Made by a program: the position numbers and the translations under genes. A stretch of DNA of 9,243 bases, taken from NCBI GenBank assembly GCA_900554555.1, contig USIC01000017.1, positions 1 to 9,243 of the forward strand, given 5' to 3'. Source of the stretch: an uncultured Solobacterium sp. Its GTDB lineage: Bacteria > Bacillota_I > Bacilli_A > Erysipelotrichales > Erysipelotrichaceae. Numbering within the stretch: the stretch's first letter is position 1; each line of letters begins with the position of its first letter. Positions 1-7,040 of this stretch are shown piece after piece. The notes beneath the pieces were generated by a model. It was not told where the DNA came from and did not search any database. It was given only the letters and a program-made list of their open reading frames with translations.

Positions 1-346
1 TCCGATCTACCGTAAAAATAGCACCGATATATACACTAGAACTCATCGCAGTTTGTACTGCCTTCTTTACAGAAGAATAATCATTACTACCATACGCTTG
101 CGCAATTACCACTGTCGCACCACTCGACAAACCTACAATTAAATTTACAAGCAATCCGATTACAACACCAGTTGATCCACCTACTGCCGCAAGTGCTTCC
201 TTACCAACATAATTACCAACGACCATCGCATCTGCAGTATTGTAAAGCTGTTGAAAGATAGAACCGAACATAATCGGGACAAAAAACAGTAAAATTTCTT
301 TCCAAATAACACCATTCAACATGTCAGTTTGTCTTTGTTTAAACAT
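1..346 (-). CDS. MATE-family multidrug/cation antiporter, N-terminal part (cut by window edge)
   Basis: Reading the minus strand from the ATG at 344-346 gives about 115 residues beginning MFKQRQTDMLNGVIWKEILL, then running off the left edge, so the C-terminal three quarters of a normal MATE protein (about 450 residues) lie outside. The segment FGSIFQQLYNTADAMVVGNY (about residues 27-46) is the typical first-helix signature of MATE exporters, which expel cationic drugs or metabolites using a Na+ or H+ gradient across the cytoplasmic membrane. A Gly/Ala/Val-rich second hydrophobic stretch follows (about 49-82). The start is supported by an AAAGGAG ribosome binding site 8 bases upstream. It is transcribed away from tdk, behind the tdk terminator, and probably has its own promoter. 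Substrate cannot be predicted; the family assignment is secure. Confidence 0.9.
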   Translation of the reverse strand, partial: MFKQRQTDMLNGVIWKEILLFFVPIMFGSIFQQLYNTADAMVVGNYVGKEALAAVGGSTGVVIGLLVNLIVGLSSGATVVIAQAYGSNDYSSVKKAVQTAMSSSVYIGAIFTVDR

Positions 347-374
347 CTTCAGTTCTCCTTTCGCAATGTAGAAA

Positions 375-383
375 AGTATATCA
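375..383 (-). promoter_or_regulatory. Probable extended -10 promoter of the MATE gene
   Basis: On the minus strand this reads TGATATACT, that is TGn followed by a five-of-six match to TATAAT. It lies just beyond the tdk terminator and about 30 bases before the MATE start codon, the expected place. No good -35 box is seen at 17-18 bases (best is ATCACT-like), so activity would depend on the extended -10 element. Prediction only. Confidence 0.4.
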
Positions 384-390
384 GAAAATA

Positions 391-425
391 TAGAAAAAGT
401 GATGAACAAATATCTCATTCATCAC
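391..425 (-). terminator. Rho-independent terminator of the tdk unit
   Basis: On the minus strand GTGATGAA and TTCATCAC form a perfect 8-bp stem around an 11-base loop, followed at once by TTTTTCTAT. It begins about 40 bases after the tdk stop codon. The U-tract is on the minus-strand 3' side only, so it acts on transcripts from tdk rather than on anything from the left. The stem is only moderately GC-rich. Confidence 0.72.
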
Positions 426-466
426 AAAATATTAAAATTTGTAACGTAATTTCCAGAAACAATGAA

Positions 467-1051
467 TTATTTCAAATCTACCGGCTCTTCACCATGTAGT
501 TTTCCTTCTAAGAAATGCTTACGACAGAGGGCAATATATTCATCATTTGCACCTAGTAATACCTGTGTTCCAACACGCACAATACCATGTTTATTATAGC
601 GTGCATTACAAGTTGCTTTTTTACCACACCAACATACCGTCTTTACTTCATGTAGTTCGTCCGCAATCGCAAGTAAACGCTCACTACCTTCAAATAAATT
701 TAACTGGAAGTCTGAACGCAAACCATAACATAATACTGGAACTTTCAAATAATCTACGATATGTGCTAAGAAGTCGATTTGTTCACGCTTTGCGAATTGA
801 ATCTCATCTACGATAATTGCATCATAAGTACGTAACTCTTCTTCGCTCATAGCGCAAACATCCGATAAAAGAACACATTCTCTTTCCAAACCGATCCGAG
901 ACCAAATGACATTTTTACCATCACGTGTATCGATATTTGTTTTCGCAAGAATGGTCTTCTGACCACGTTCACGATAGTTATAATCTGCCATTAAAGCATT
1001 CGCTGTCTTAGAGCTTCCCATCGCTCCGTAATAAAAATATAGTTTTGCCAT
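467..1051 (-). CDS. tdk: Thymidine kinase (TK1 type)
   Basis: 194 residues, full length for the TK1 family. The enzyme phosphorylates thymidine (and deoxyuridine) with ATP in the cytoplasm, the salvage route to dTMP. The start MAKLYFYYGAMGSSKT carries the P-loop GAMGSSKT at 9-16. VDEIQF at 81-86 is the Walker B region, with the catalytic base Glu83. CYGLRSDF at 108-115 belongs to the substrate region. Cys140 and Cys142 (VCWCGKKA) with Cys176 and His179 (CRKH) fit the structural zinc site. The wording is closest to the enterobacterial-type subgroup (LYFYY, CYGLR, CxCG). The ATG has an AGGAGAGG ribosome binding site that overlaps the stop region of the upstream GTPase gene; only 8 bases separate the two genes, so they are probably co-transcribed and translationally coupled. 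Confidence 0.97.
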   Translation of the reverse strand: MAKLYFYYGAMGSSKTANALMADYNYRERGQKTILAKTNIDTRDGKNVIWSRIGLERECVLLSDVCAMSEEELRTYDAIIVDEIQFAKREQIDFLAHIVDYLKVPVLCYGLRSDFQLNLFEGSERLLAIADELHEVKTVCWCGKKATCNARYNKHGIVRVGTQVLLGANDEYIALCRKHFLEGKLHGEEPVDLK

Positions 1052-1059
1052 ACCCTCTC

Positions 1060-3564
1060 CTAAGAATGTGCTAATTGTTCTTCTATTTCTTGATTGATAA
1101 ATGTGATACGTCCAAATAATTCTCTTGCGGACATGCGCTTTGCACCATGTGCAAAGATTGCATTTTGAATCAAACTATCAGAGCTTACGACTGTTAAATC
1201 ATACTCTTTCTGATGATCTGCCACAAATTGTTCAATATATGCATCTGCTGTCAAATTACTAGATGTGTATACTACATCCATGTCCTTACGTGAATATATT
1301 GTACCAAGATTATCTTTGACTTTATAGCCATCAAATACAACAATCATCTTTTCACCCGTAAATGCTTGATAGTTGAATAAAATATCCAATAACTTCTCTC
1401 GTGATATTTCTAGTTCATCGTCCTTATATTCTTTAAAAATATCCCAACTAAATATCATGTTATATCCATCTACGATTAAACAAGGTGGTAAGTGTTTCAT
1501 TACTTTTGGTTTTTCTTCTTTCGGCTTCTTTTTGACAGGATTATGTTGTTTATTAAAATTACGATTATTTGAAGTAGATCTATCAAAGATACGCTTTAAT
1601 TCATCCTCTTCAATTCGATACGTTCGATGTTGTGTTGAAACTGATTCAACCTTTTCTTGCGCGATATCCATGTATTCATCCGCTTTATCCCAAGTCACCG
1701 TAAAGCCACTACCATTTGCACAGAATACCGATGATGAGGGATTGCGCATATCCATCTCTGGATCATAACCAATTTGTGCCACAATCTCATCTGTATCTTG
1801 GCATACATCATAACCATCTGGCTGAAAAGCAAATCTTCCCTGACCTTTACTATAGGCATTTACTTCATTTTGATAGTGTGCGAGTAATCGAATACAACCT
1901 CTACCAAAAATCACACTACGGCCATCTTTATTATCTTGTATCTCAAACTGAGCCTTCTTGCTTTCCAAATCAAATAATGCCTTTGATAAAGATTCACTAG
2001 GCACAGTTAATTCAAAACGCACATATGGTTCTAGTAGTATTGAAGACGTCTTCATCAGTGCTTGACGCACTGCACGCGAAGCAGCCTGTCGAAAATCTCC
2101 ACCTTCGGTATGTTTTAAATGACCTTTTCCTGCAATTAAAGTAATTTTTACATCCGTCAGTTCACTTCCGGTCAAAACACCACGATGTTTCTTGGTACGT
2201 AACGCACTCAGAATCGTATTTTGCCAGTTGAAAGATAGTTGATCTGAACCTGTTTCATTCGCAATTACAATTCCTTTGCCTCTTTCAAGAGGATCCAATC
2301 GAACCTGTACTTCTGCATAATGGCGTAATGGTTCAAAGTGGCCAGCACCCTTTACTGTTTCTTTAATCGTTTCACGATAAAGAATTCTTCCAGTATTAAA
2401 GCCTACCGAAATCCCACAACGATCAAAGATTCTCTTCTGTAAAACTTCCATCTGCATCTCGCCCATGATGTGAACATCAATCTGTCCTGTCTCACTTTGA
2501 ATATCCATTTCAAGGGCTGGATCTTCTTCACTGATTTCACGACAGGCCATCGTTAACGCAAGTAAATCTGTACCCTTGGGATACACCAAACGATAATCCA
2601 TATACGCACTTAGGATAGGTTGTATCTGTTTTTCTTCAAAACCTAGACCATCTCCTGCTTCAACGTGTTCTAGTCCCTTTAATGCCACAACCATCCCAGG
2701 ATACGCTTCATCAAGCATACTAAACTTCGTACCGTGATATAGACGAATCTGATCGACCTTTTCATCTTCATCCAGCTTTTGTTTGGCACATAAAATACCA
2801 CCCGTAATCTTTACATGAGTTAAACGTGTATGATTCTCTGCCATGGTAATCTTATACACTCTAGCACCAAATTCCTCAGGATAACTTTTATCAACTGAAA
2901 ACTCTGCAATTGCCTCTAACAGTAAATCAACACCTTGCACCTTTAGTGCAGAACCAAAGAATACTGGAAAGAAACTGCGATGATAGAATCCCTCTACAAT
3001 TTCTTCTGCAGTTAAAGAACCCTTACGTTCAAATTGTTCTAAGAGTACATCACTGGAGAAGCATATCTCCTCCATCTTATCTTCATTTAACCAATCAATT
3101 GCGTTATTAGATAACTTTGTATGAATGTCTTCGAGTAACTTTTCTTTGCCAAGATAGCTAATATCCATCTTATTTACAAACACCATTGTAGGTACGTGAT
3201 AATACTCTAAACATTTCCATATCGTTTCACTATGTGCCTGTACACCATCTTGTCCATTAATCAATACAATTGCCATATCTAAAACTGACAAGGTTCTCTC
3301 CATCTCGGAAGAAAAATCCGCATGTCCTGGTGTATCAATGATATATACTTCGATATCTTTATAAACAAAATGCGCCTCTTTAGAATAGATCGTAATCCCA
3401 CGATCTCTCTCTTGTTCATCAAAATCAAAAAAAGAATCACGATGGTCCACTCTTCCTAATGATCCAATCGCACCCGTTTGATATAAAATACTCTCTATTA
3501 ATGTCGTCTTCCCCGCATCGACATGCGCTAAGATACCAATCACTGTTCGCTTTCTTTGACTCAT
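1060..3564 (-). CDS. EF-G/TetM-like translation GTPase fused to a C-terminal NYN (YacP/Rae1-like) nuclease domain
   Basis: 834 residues from the preferred start (844 from an upstream ATG at 3592-3594). Residues 1 to about 640 form a complete EF-G-superfamily factor: P-loop AHVDAGKT 13-20, switch I RGIT 55-58, DTPGHADF 77-84, NKMD 131-134, GSAL 204-207, then domains II-V. It resembles tetracycline ribosomal-protection proteins, but the TetM domain IV tip (YSPVSTPADF region) is replaced by HTEGGDFRQAA (485-495), so tetracycline resistance should not be assumed. A Lys/Pro-rich linker (about 660-692) leads to a NYN domain of YacP type (about 695-825): LIVDGYNMIFSW, VVFDGY, TADAYIE and a GAKRMSARELF end, with probable metal-binding Asp699, 745, 774 and 796. 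The YacP relative Rae1 of Bacillus subtilis is a ribosome A-site mRNA endonuclease, so ribosome-dependent RNA cleavage is the natural inference. I recall similar fusions in gut Bacillota annotated simply as Tet proteins; I know of no functional study. The later ATG (3562-3564) is preferred because the family begins close before GILAHVDAGKT and a -10 box lies just upstream of it. Confidence 0.93.
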   Translation of the reverse strand: MSQRKRTVIGILAHVDAGKTTLIESILYQTGAIGSLGRVDHRDSFFDFDEQERDRGITIYSKEAHFVYKDIEVYIIDTPGHADFSSEMERTLSVLDMAIVLINGQDGVQAHSETIWKCLEYYHVPTMVFVNKMDISYLGKEKLLEDIHTKLSNNAIDWLNEDKMEEICFSSDVLLEQFERKGSLTAEEIVEGFYHRSFFPVFFGSALKVQGVDLLLEAIAEFSVDKSYPEEFGARVYKITMAENHTRLTHVKITGGILCAKQKLDEDEKVDQIRLYHGTKFSMLDEAYPGMVVALKGLEHVEAGDGLGFEEKQIQPILSAYMDYRLVYPKGTDLLALTMACREISEEDPALEMDIQSETGQIDVHIMGEMQMEVLQKRIFDRCGISVGFNTGRILYRETIKETVKGAGHFEPLRHYAEVQVRLDPLERGKGIVIANETGSDQLSFNWQNTILSALRTKKHRGVLTGSELTDVKITLIAGKGHLKHTEGGDFRQAASRAVRQALMKTSSILLEPYVRFELTVPSESLSKALFDLESKKAQFEIQDNKDGRSVIFGRGCIRLLAHYQNEVNAYSKGQGRFAFQPDGYDVCQDTDEIVAQIGYDPEMDMRNPSSSVFCANGSGFTVTWDKADEYMDIAQEKVESVSTQHRTYRIEEDELKRIFDRSTSNNRNFNKQHNPVKKKPKEEKPKVMKHLPPCLIVDGYNMIFSWDIFKEYKDDELEISREKLLDILFNYQAFTGEKMIVVFDGYKVKDNLGTIYSRKDMDVVYTSSNLTADAYIEQFVADHQKEYDLTVVSSDSLIQNAIFAHGAKRMSARELFGRITFINQEIEEQLAHS

Positions 3565-3570
3565 GTATGT

Positions 3571-3579
3571 ATTATACCA
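3571..3579 (-). promoter_or_regulatory. Extended -10 promoter of the GTPase-nuclease gene (leaderless initiation likely)
   Basis: The minus strand reads TGGTATAAT: an extended -10 with a perfect TATAAT hexamer. Exactly six bases (ACATAC) separate it from the ATG at 3562-3564, so transcription would start at or beside that A and give a leaderless mRNA. The -35 region (TTTCTA at 17 bases) is poor. If this promoter is used, the ATG at 3592-3594 lies upstream of the transcript and cannot be the start. A weaker alternative is a TATACT box at 3628-3633 feeding the upstream ATG through a weak TTAGG ribosome binding site. Confidence 0.55.
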
Positions 3580-3629
3580 GTTTGAAATACGCATAGAAAA
3601 CCTAATCTGCAGGAATTCACTTTTTCAAG

Positions 3630-3635
3630 TATAAT
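3630..3635 (+). promoter_or_regulatory. Probable -10 box of the AlaX-like gene
   Basis: A perfect TATAAT lies 21 bases before the ATG at 3657. The expected start of transcription near 3642 leaves a short leader containing the GGAGG ribosome binding site at 3646-3650, six bases before the ATG. The -35 region is weak (TCTGCA at 18 bases). This box and the divergent GTPase -10 are about 50 bases apart, so the two genes share one control region. The hexamer also reads ATTATACT on the other strand. Confidence 0.5.
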
Positions 3636-3656
3636 GATAAAAAATGGAGGTACCTT

Positions 3657-4766
3657 ATGAACCACTATGATAATCTATTAAACCTCAGTTGCGATACTAC
3701 CATTACAACTGAAAAAGACGGCTATTATGCATTCAAAGAAACAGTTTTCTATGGCGAAAAAGGCGGTATGCCTAGTGATAAAGGAACCATCAATGGTCAA
3801 GAAGTTATCGACCTAAAATGGGAAGATGACATCCTCTACCACAAAATTAGCGGTACGTTACAAAACCCCATTCACATGGAAGTCGATAAAGAAACACGTA
3901 TCATCAATACAACTGTACAGAGTGCATATCATCTACTAGATGGATATTATGGAAAGATGGGTCTTTATATTGTTGCGATTGGTGTTACTTCACCAGAGAA
4001 TCAATGGTATGAAGTTAACAGTAAAGACCTAAATGAACAACACCTACAAGAAGTACAAGACTTCATGAATGATACACTCTTACAAGATATTCCAGCAGAA
4101 TTTACATACTACAAAGGAAGTGAATATCCAAATCCAAAATACGCAAATCACGATGAAGTTCGCGTTGTTACATTCGGTGATATCGACTCTCAACCATGTG
4201 GTACACCCCACGTAAATAATGTAAATCAAATTGGTAGTTTTATTATCCTAGATAGCGAAAAAACATCACGTGGTACACGCATCTACACAACCGTTAGCTG
4301 GGCTACAAACATTAAATTAAAGAAATACTATAATCTAATACAAGAATTGCGTAAAACGCTAAACGGAAAGGAAGATGACATTCTAGAAAATGTCCAGACT
4401 TTACGCAATGCAAATAAAACCTATAAAAAACAAGTTGAAGAACTCCAGAAAGAACTAACAGCCTATAAAGTAAAAGAGATTCTTCAAATGGAAGATACCG
4501 TACTAGTAGATGTTGTGGACGCAAGTCAATTACGTACCGTATCGCAAGCTCTACTAAATGAATTATCTTCCACAAAAATTCTGATGACTACTTCTAATGA
4601 TAACAATGACTTCGCTATCATTTCCCCAGAAGGAAAAGCAAGAGATATCTACGCACTGATTCAAAAGCCATTAGAAGCTAGTGGTGGTGGCTCACCTAAA
4701 ATTGTCACAGCACACTCGTCTAAACCAAAACAAGAAGTCATTGAACTATTACAAAAAAATATATAA
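3657..4766 (+). CDS. AlaX-like alanyl-tRNA editing domain protein with coiled coil and DHHA1 domain; altered active site
   Basis: 369 residues with the order of the C-terminal half of alanyl-tRNA synthetase: editing barrel and tRNA_SAD domain (about 1-215), charged coiled coil (about 220-275), then a DHHA1 domain (about 280-369) with the glycine-rich SGGGSPKIVTAHSS at 342-355. Free-standing AlaX proteins normally hydrolyse Ser- or Gly-tRNA(Ala). Here the usual FYxExGGQ reads FYGEKGGM (Met38 for Gln). The first zinc motif HxxxH reads QSAYH (Gln88 for His; His92 kept). The second, CxxxH, is kept as CGTPH (Cys181, His185). So one of four usual zinc ligands and the conserved Gln of the editing pocket are missing. 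It may have another specificity, use zinc differently, or only bind RNA. The ATG is fixed by GGAGG six bases upstream. It is transcribed divergently from the GTPase-nuclease gene and ends in a strong terminator. The family call is firm, activity uncertain. Confidence 0.88.
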   Translation: MNHYDNLLNLSCDTTITTEKDGYYAFKETVFYGEKGGMPSDKGTINGQEVIDLKWEDDILYHKISGTLQNPIHMEVDKETRIINTTVQSAYHLLDGYYGKMGLYIVAIGVTSPENQWYEVNSKDLNEQHLQEVQDFMNDTLLQDIPAEFTYYKGSEYPNPKYANHDEVRVVTFGDIDSQPCGTPHVNNVNQIGSFIILDSEKTSRGTRIYTTVSWATNIKLKKYYNLIQELRKTLNGKEDDILENVQTLRNANKTYKKQVEELQKELTAYKVKEILQMEDTVLVDVVDASQLRTVSQALLNELSSTKILMTTSNDNNDFAIISPEGKARDIYALIQKPLEASGGGSPKIVTAHSSKPKQEVIELLQKNI

Positions 4767-4771
4767 TCAAA

Positions 4772-4804
4772 AAAAGAGAAGTTAAAACCCAGAACTTCTC
4801 TTTT
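4772..4804. terminator. Bidirectional terminator between convergent genes
   Basis: AAAAGAGAAGTT and AACTTCTCTTTT form a perfect 12-bp stem around the nine-base loop AAAACCCAG. It sits 5 bases after the AlaX-like stop and 4 bases beyond the stop codon of the convergent flavodiiron gene. On the plus strand the stem ends in TTTT; on the minus strand it runs into seven T residues, so termination should be stronger for the flavodiiron transcript. Confidence 0.87.
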
Positions 4805-4808
4805 ACAT

Positions 4809-6014
4809 TTATTTATTTAATGACGCAACAATCGCATCAGCTAACTTCTCAATTTCAGCTAAACTATCTTCCTTTACAGCAGACTTTACAGTGACCTTAG
4901 GTTCTAGAATCACCGTATTCTTCCAAGTAGAAATTTGTTTTTCCATAAGAAGTTTTGCGGTTGGAACCCAAGAACCATTTTCAATTAATCCAACTGTACG
5001 ATTTGCTAGACTATGATTCTTAATCTCTGATAATAAGTGCTGTACAGTATCAAATACTTCTGCGTTATAAGAAGCTGCCGCAAATACAAGTGTAGAGTAT
5101 TGGAACGCTGTCGATAACATGATTGATAAATCCGTCTTGGATGTATCAAATACTTTCACATTCTTAACACCCTTATCCGCCAACTTCATTGCGAGGATAT
5201 CCGCTGCGTTAGCTGTATTGTTATAGACAGAACCATAGAATATCGCAACCGAGTTTACTTCATAACTATAAGAAGTCCACTTTTCATACAAACTGATAAT
5301 CTTATCAAAATCCTTACGCCAAATATGCGCATGTAAAGGACAGATCATTTTAATCTCGAGATTGCTAACTTTCTTTAATACTGCTGATGCCTGCATGCCA
5401 TACTTACCAACGATAGAGGTATAATAACGTCTACTTTCATCCTTCCAGTCATGTTCCCAATCAACTTCATCCGCAAATACATTACCGCTCATTGCACCAA
5501 AACTACCAAACACATCTGCGCTAAATAATATCTTTGCAGTTTCATCGTAAGTCACAATGACTTCAGGCCAATGTACCATTGGTGCAGTTATAAACTTCAA
5601 ATTATGCTTTCCAAGATTTAATGTGTCATTTTCCTTTACAACGATGGAACGACTATCTGTTTCAAAACGATAGAACTGGTTCATCATTTTGAATGCTTGC
5701 ATGGAACCAATCAGTTTCATATTTGGATACATCTGTACAAGCTGTGGAATGATTGCACAGTGATCAGGTTCCATATGGTTAACGATCATATAGTCTAATG
5801 TTCTACCCTGCAAAGCAAACTCCAAGTTTTCAAAGAACTGCTGGGCAACATTGTAATCAATGCCATCCACAAGACATGTCTTCTCATCTAAAATCAAATA
5901 GTTATTATAAGACATTCCTGCTGGAACACTATATGTATTCTCAAACTTTTCAAGGCGTCGATCTGAGGCACCTAACCAATAAATATCATCTTGAATCTTT
6001 CTAACGTTATACAT
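4809..6014 (-). CDS. fprA: FprA-type flavodiiron protein (A-type flavoprotein, O2/NO reductase)
   Basis: 401 residues from the preferred ATG at 6012-6014, normal for the two-domain (class A) family, without a fused rubredoxin. Flavodiiron proteins are soluble enzymes reducing O2 to water and/or NO to N2O, protecting anaerobes. Positions are counted from the upstream ATG at 6030-6032; subtract six for the preferred start. The N-terminal metallo-beta-lactamase-like domain has all diiron ligands: NHMEPDH (His86, Glu88, Asp90), His154 (MVHWPE), Asp173 (SADVFGSFG) and His234 (CPLHAHIW). The C-terminal flavodoxin domain starts near 262, with its FMN phosphate loop at FYGSVYNNTAN. The preferred start gives MYNVRKIQDDIYWLGASDRR, the usual family beginning, and has GGGAG seven bases upstream; the upstream ATG would add MNGRKI and has a weaker GGAAG site. 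No electron-donor gene is nearby. Substrate preference cannot be read from sequence. Confidence 0.95.
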   Translation of the reverse strand: MYNVRKIQDDIYWLGASDRRLEKFENTYSVPAGMSYNNYLILDEKTCLVDGIDYNVAQQFFENLEFALQGRTLDYMIVNHMEPDHCAIIPQLVQMYPNMKLIGSMQAFKMMNQFYRFETDSRSIVVKENDTLNLGKHNLKFITAPMVHWPEVIVTYDETAKILFSADVFGSFGAMSGNVFADEVDWEHDWKDESRRYYTSIVGKYGMQASAVLKKVSNLEIKMICPLHAHIWRKDFDKIISLYEKWTSYSYEVNSVAIFYGSVYNNTANAADILAMKLADKGVKNVKVFDTSKTDLSIMLSTAFQYSTLVFAAASYNAEVFDTVQHLLSEIKNHSLANRTVGLIENGSWVPTAKLLMEKQISTWKNTVILEPKVTVKSAVKEDSLAEIEKLADAIVASLNK

Positions 6015-6087
6015 AATTTTTCTCCCGTTCATTCTCTTCCGTCCATTAGTATATATCTATTACGAATAAAATTAAAACAATACTATC

Positions 6088-6117
6088 TCAAAAAAGGCGC
6101 AGATATCTCTGCACCTT
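6088..6117 (-). terminator. Rho-independent terminator of the degV gene
   Basis: On the minus strand AAGGTGCAGA and TCTGCGCCTT make a 10-bp stem with one G-U pair and a four-base loop (GATA), running into six consecutive T residues. The first stem bases overlap the TAA stop codon of the DegV gene at 6116-6118, so the hairpin forms right at the end of translation. It separates degV from the flavodiiron gene. Confidence 0.85.
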
Positions 6118-6967
6118 ACTTCGTACGAAATCCCGCAATACCAAATGCACCAGGTCCACCATGAGTTGTAATTACACCACCACATTGTGACCAACGTACC
6201 TTTTCAACACCTTGGTTATGAAGATATTCTTCTACTTCCGGTTTCAGTGCTTCATCAAAGCCAACCGTAGTACAGCACCACACTTCGTCCTTGGCAATCG
6301 CGTTATTCACAAGGAAGTCATCCATCATTTTAAAAATGACACGATTCATCTTTCCACGATAGTTCTTACCAGCGACTAGACGTCCATCTTTCGCTTCAAT
6401 GCATGGATGTAAAAGTAATACACCTGCTAATAAAGCCTTGGCATTACTTACTCTACCACCAGCGACCAAGAACGCTAACGTCTTAGGAATAAAAGACATA
6501 TGCCCTCTAGCAATCAAGTCATTGGCAGCACTTACCGCTTCCTCAATACCCCATTCAGGATGTTCGCGTAATAGTTCAGCCATACGCACTAATACTTGAC
6601 CCTGTCCAATCGAATAAAGCTTTGTATCAATTGCCGTAATATAATCACGGTTTTCCATTGCAATCTGTGCACAACCGTAAGCACAAGTTGTTACAGAAGA
6701 ATATGCTAGATACAAGATATGTGCTTCAGGATGCTCTTCATGAATGCGATCAAAGATATAATCAAAATCCACAATAGTAGAACCACTTGTCTTTGGAATC
6801 TTTAAGTTCTTCTCAAAATAATCAATGATATTAGATGCTGGGAAAGTACCATCATCTTTTGTCTCACCATCAAAAGTGACATGCATAGGAACGATATAGA
6901 TACCCTCTTTTTCGGCTATTTCCTTTGGAATATCCGCACCTGATTCAGCTACTAGTACAACCTTCAT
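6116..6967 (-). CDS. DegV-family fatty-acid-binding protein
   Basis: 283 residues, normal for the DegV (FakB-like) family. These cytosolic two-domain proteins bind a fatty acid; in FakAB systems FakB presents it to the kinase FakA for phosphorylation before phospholipid synthesis. Visible signatures are ESGADIP (8-14), the TSGST loop (60-64), AYSSVTT (88-94, the position of the SSGLSGT carboxylate-binding loop), FLVAGGRVSNAKALL (166-180, with the GGR Arg expected near the phosphate) and THGGPGAFGIAG (268-279). AAAGGAG nine bases before the ATG supports the start. There is no fakA in the window, so a kinase partner elsewhere is inferred. It lies 73 bases after the padR stop with no clear terminator between, so read-through from the DUF2812-PadR operon is possible in addition to its own promoter. 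Confidence 0.94.
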   Translation of the reverse strand: MKVVLVAESGADIPKEIAEKEGIYIVPMHVTFDGETKDDGTFPASNIIDYFEKNLKIPKTSGSTIVDFDYIFDRIHEEHPEAHILYLAYSSVTTCAYGCAQIAMENRDYITAIDTKLYSIGQGQVLVRMAELLREHPEWGIEEAVSAANDLIARGHMSFIPKTLAFLVAGGRVSNAKALLAGVLLLHPCIEAKDGRLVAGKNYRGKMNRVIFKMMDDFLVNNAIAKDEVWCCTTVGFDEALKPEVEEYLHNQGVEKVRWSQCGGVITTHGGPGAFGIAGFRTK

Positions 6968-6996
6968 TAAGCTGTTCTCCTTTATTTATCATCTAT

Positions 6997-7005
6997 ATCA
7001 TACCA
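6997..7005 (-). promoter_or_regulatory. Probable extended -10 promoter of the degV gene
   Basis: The minus strand reads TGGTATGAT, an extended -10 with five of six bases of TATAAT, 29 bases before the ATG. The -35 position 17 bases upstream holds TGCACT, a poor match. Together with AAAGGAG downstream it makes an independent degV transcript plausible. Confidence 0.42.
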
Positions 7006-7040
7006 AATAATATTCGTAGAGTGCATTTATATGAAATCAT

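Noticed and set aside
399..425. Inverted repeat GTGATGAA/TTCATCAC as an operator of the MATE gene
   Set aside because: It is followed directly by TTTTTC on the minus strand, lies just after tdk and precedes the MATE -10, so a terminator explains it better.
1373..2000. Plus-strand open frames opposite the GTPase gene
   Set aside because: They lie antisense to a well-supported coding region, lack ribosome binding sites and have no recognisable protein pattern.
1060..3594. Horizontally acquired tetracycline-resistance gene on a mobile element
   Set aside because: No transposase, integrase, terminal repeats or conjugation genes are present, base usage looks like that of the neighbours, and the protein belongs to a divergent fused family.
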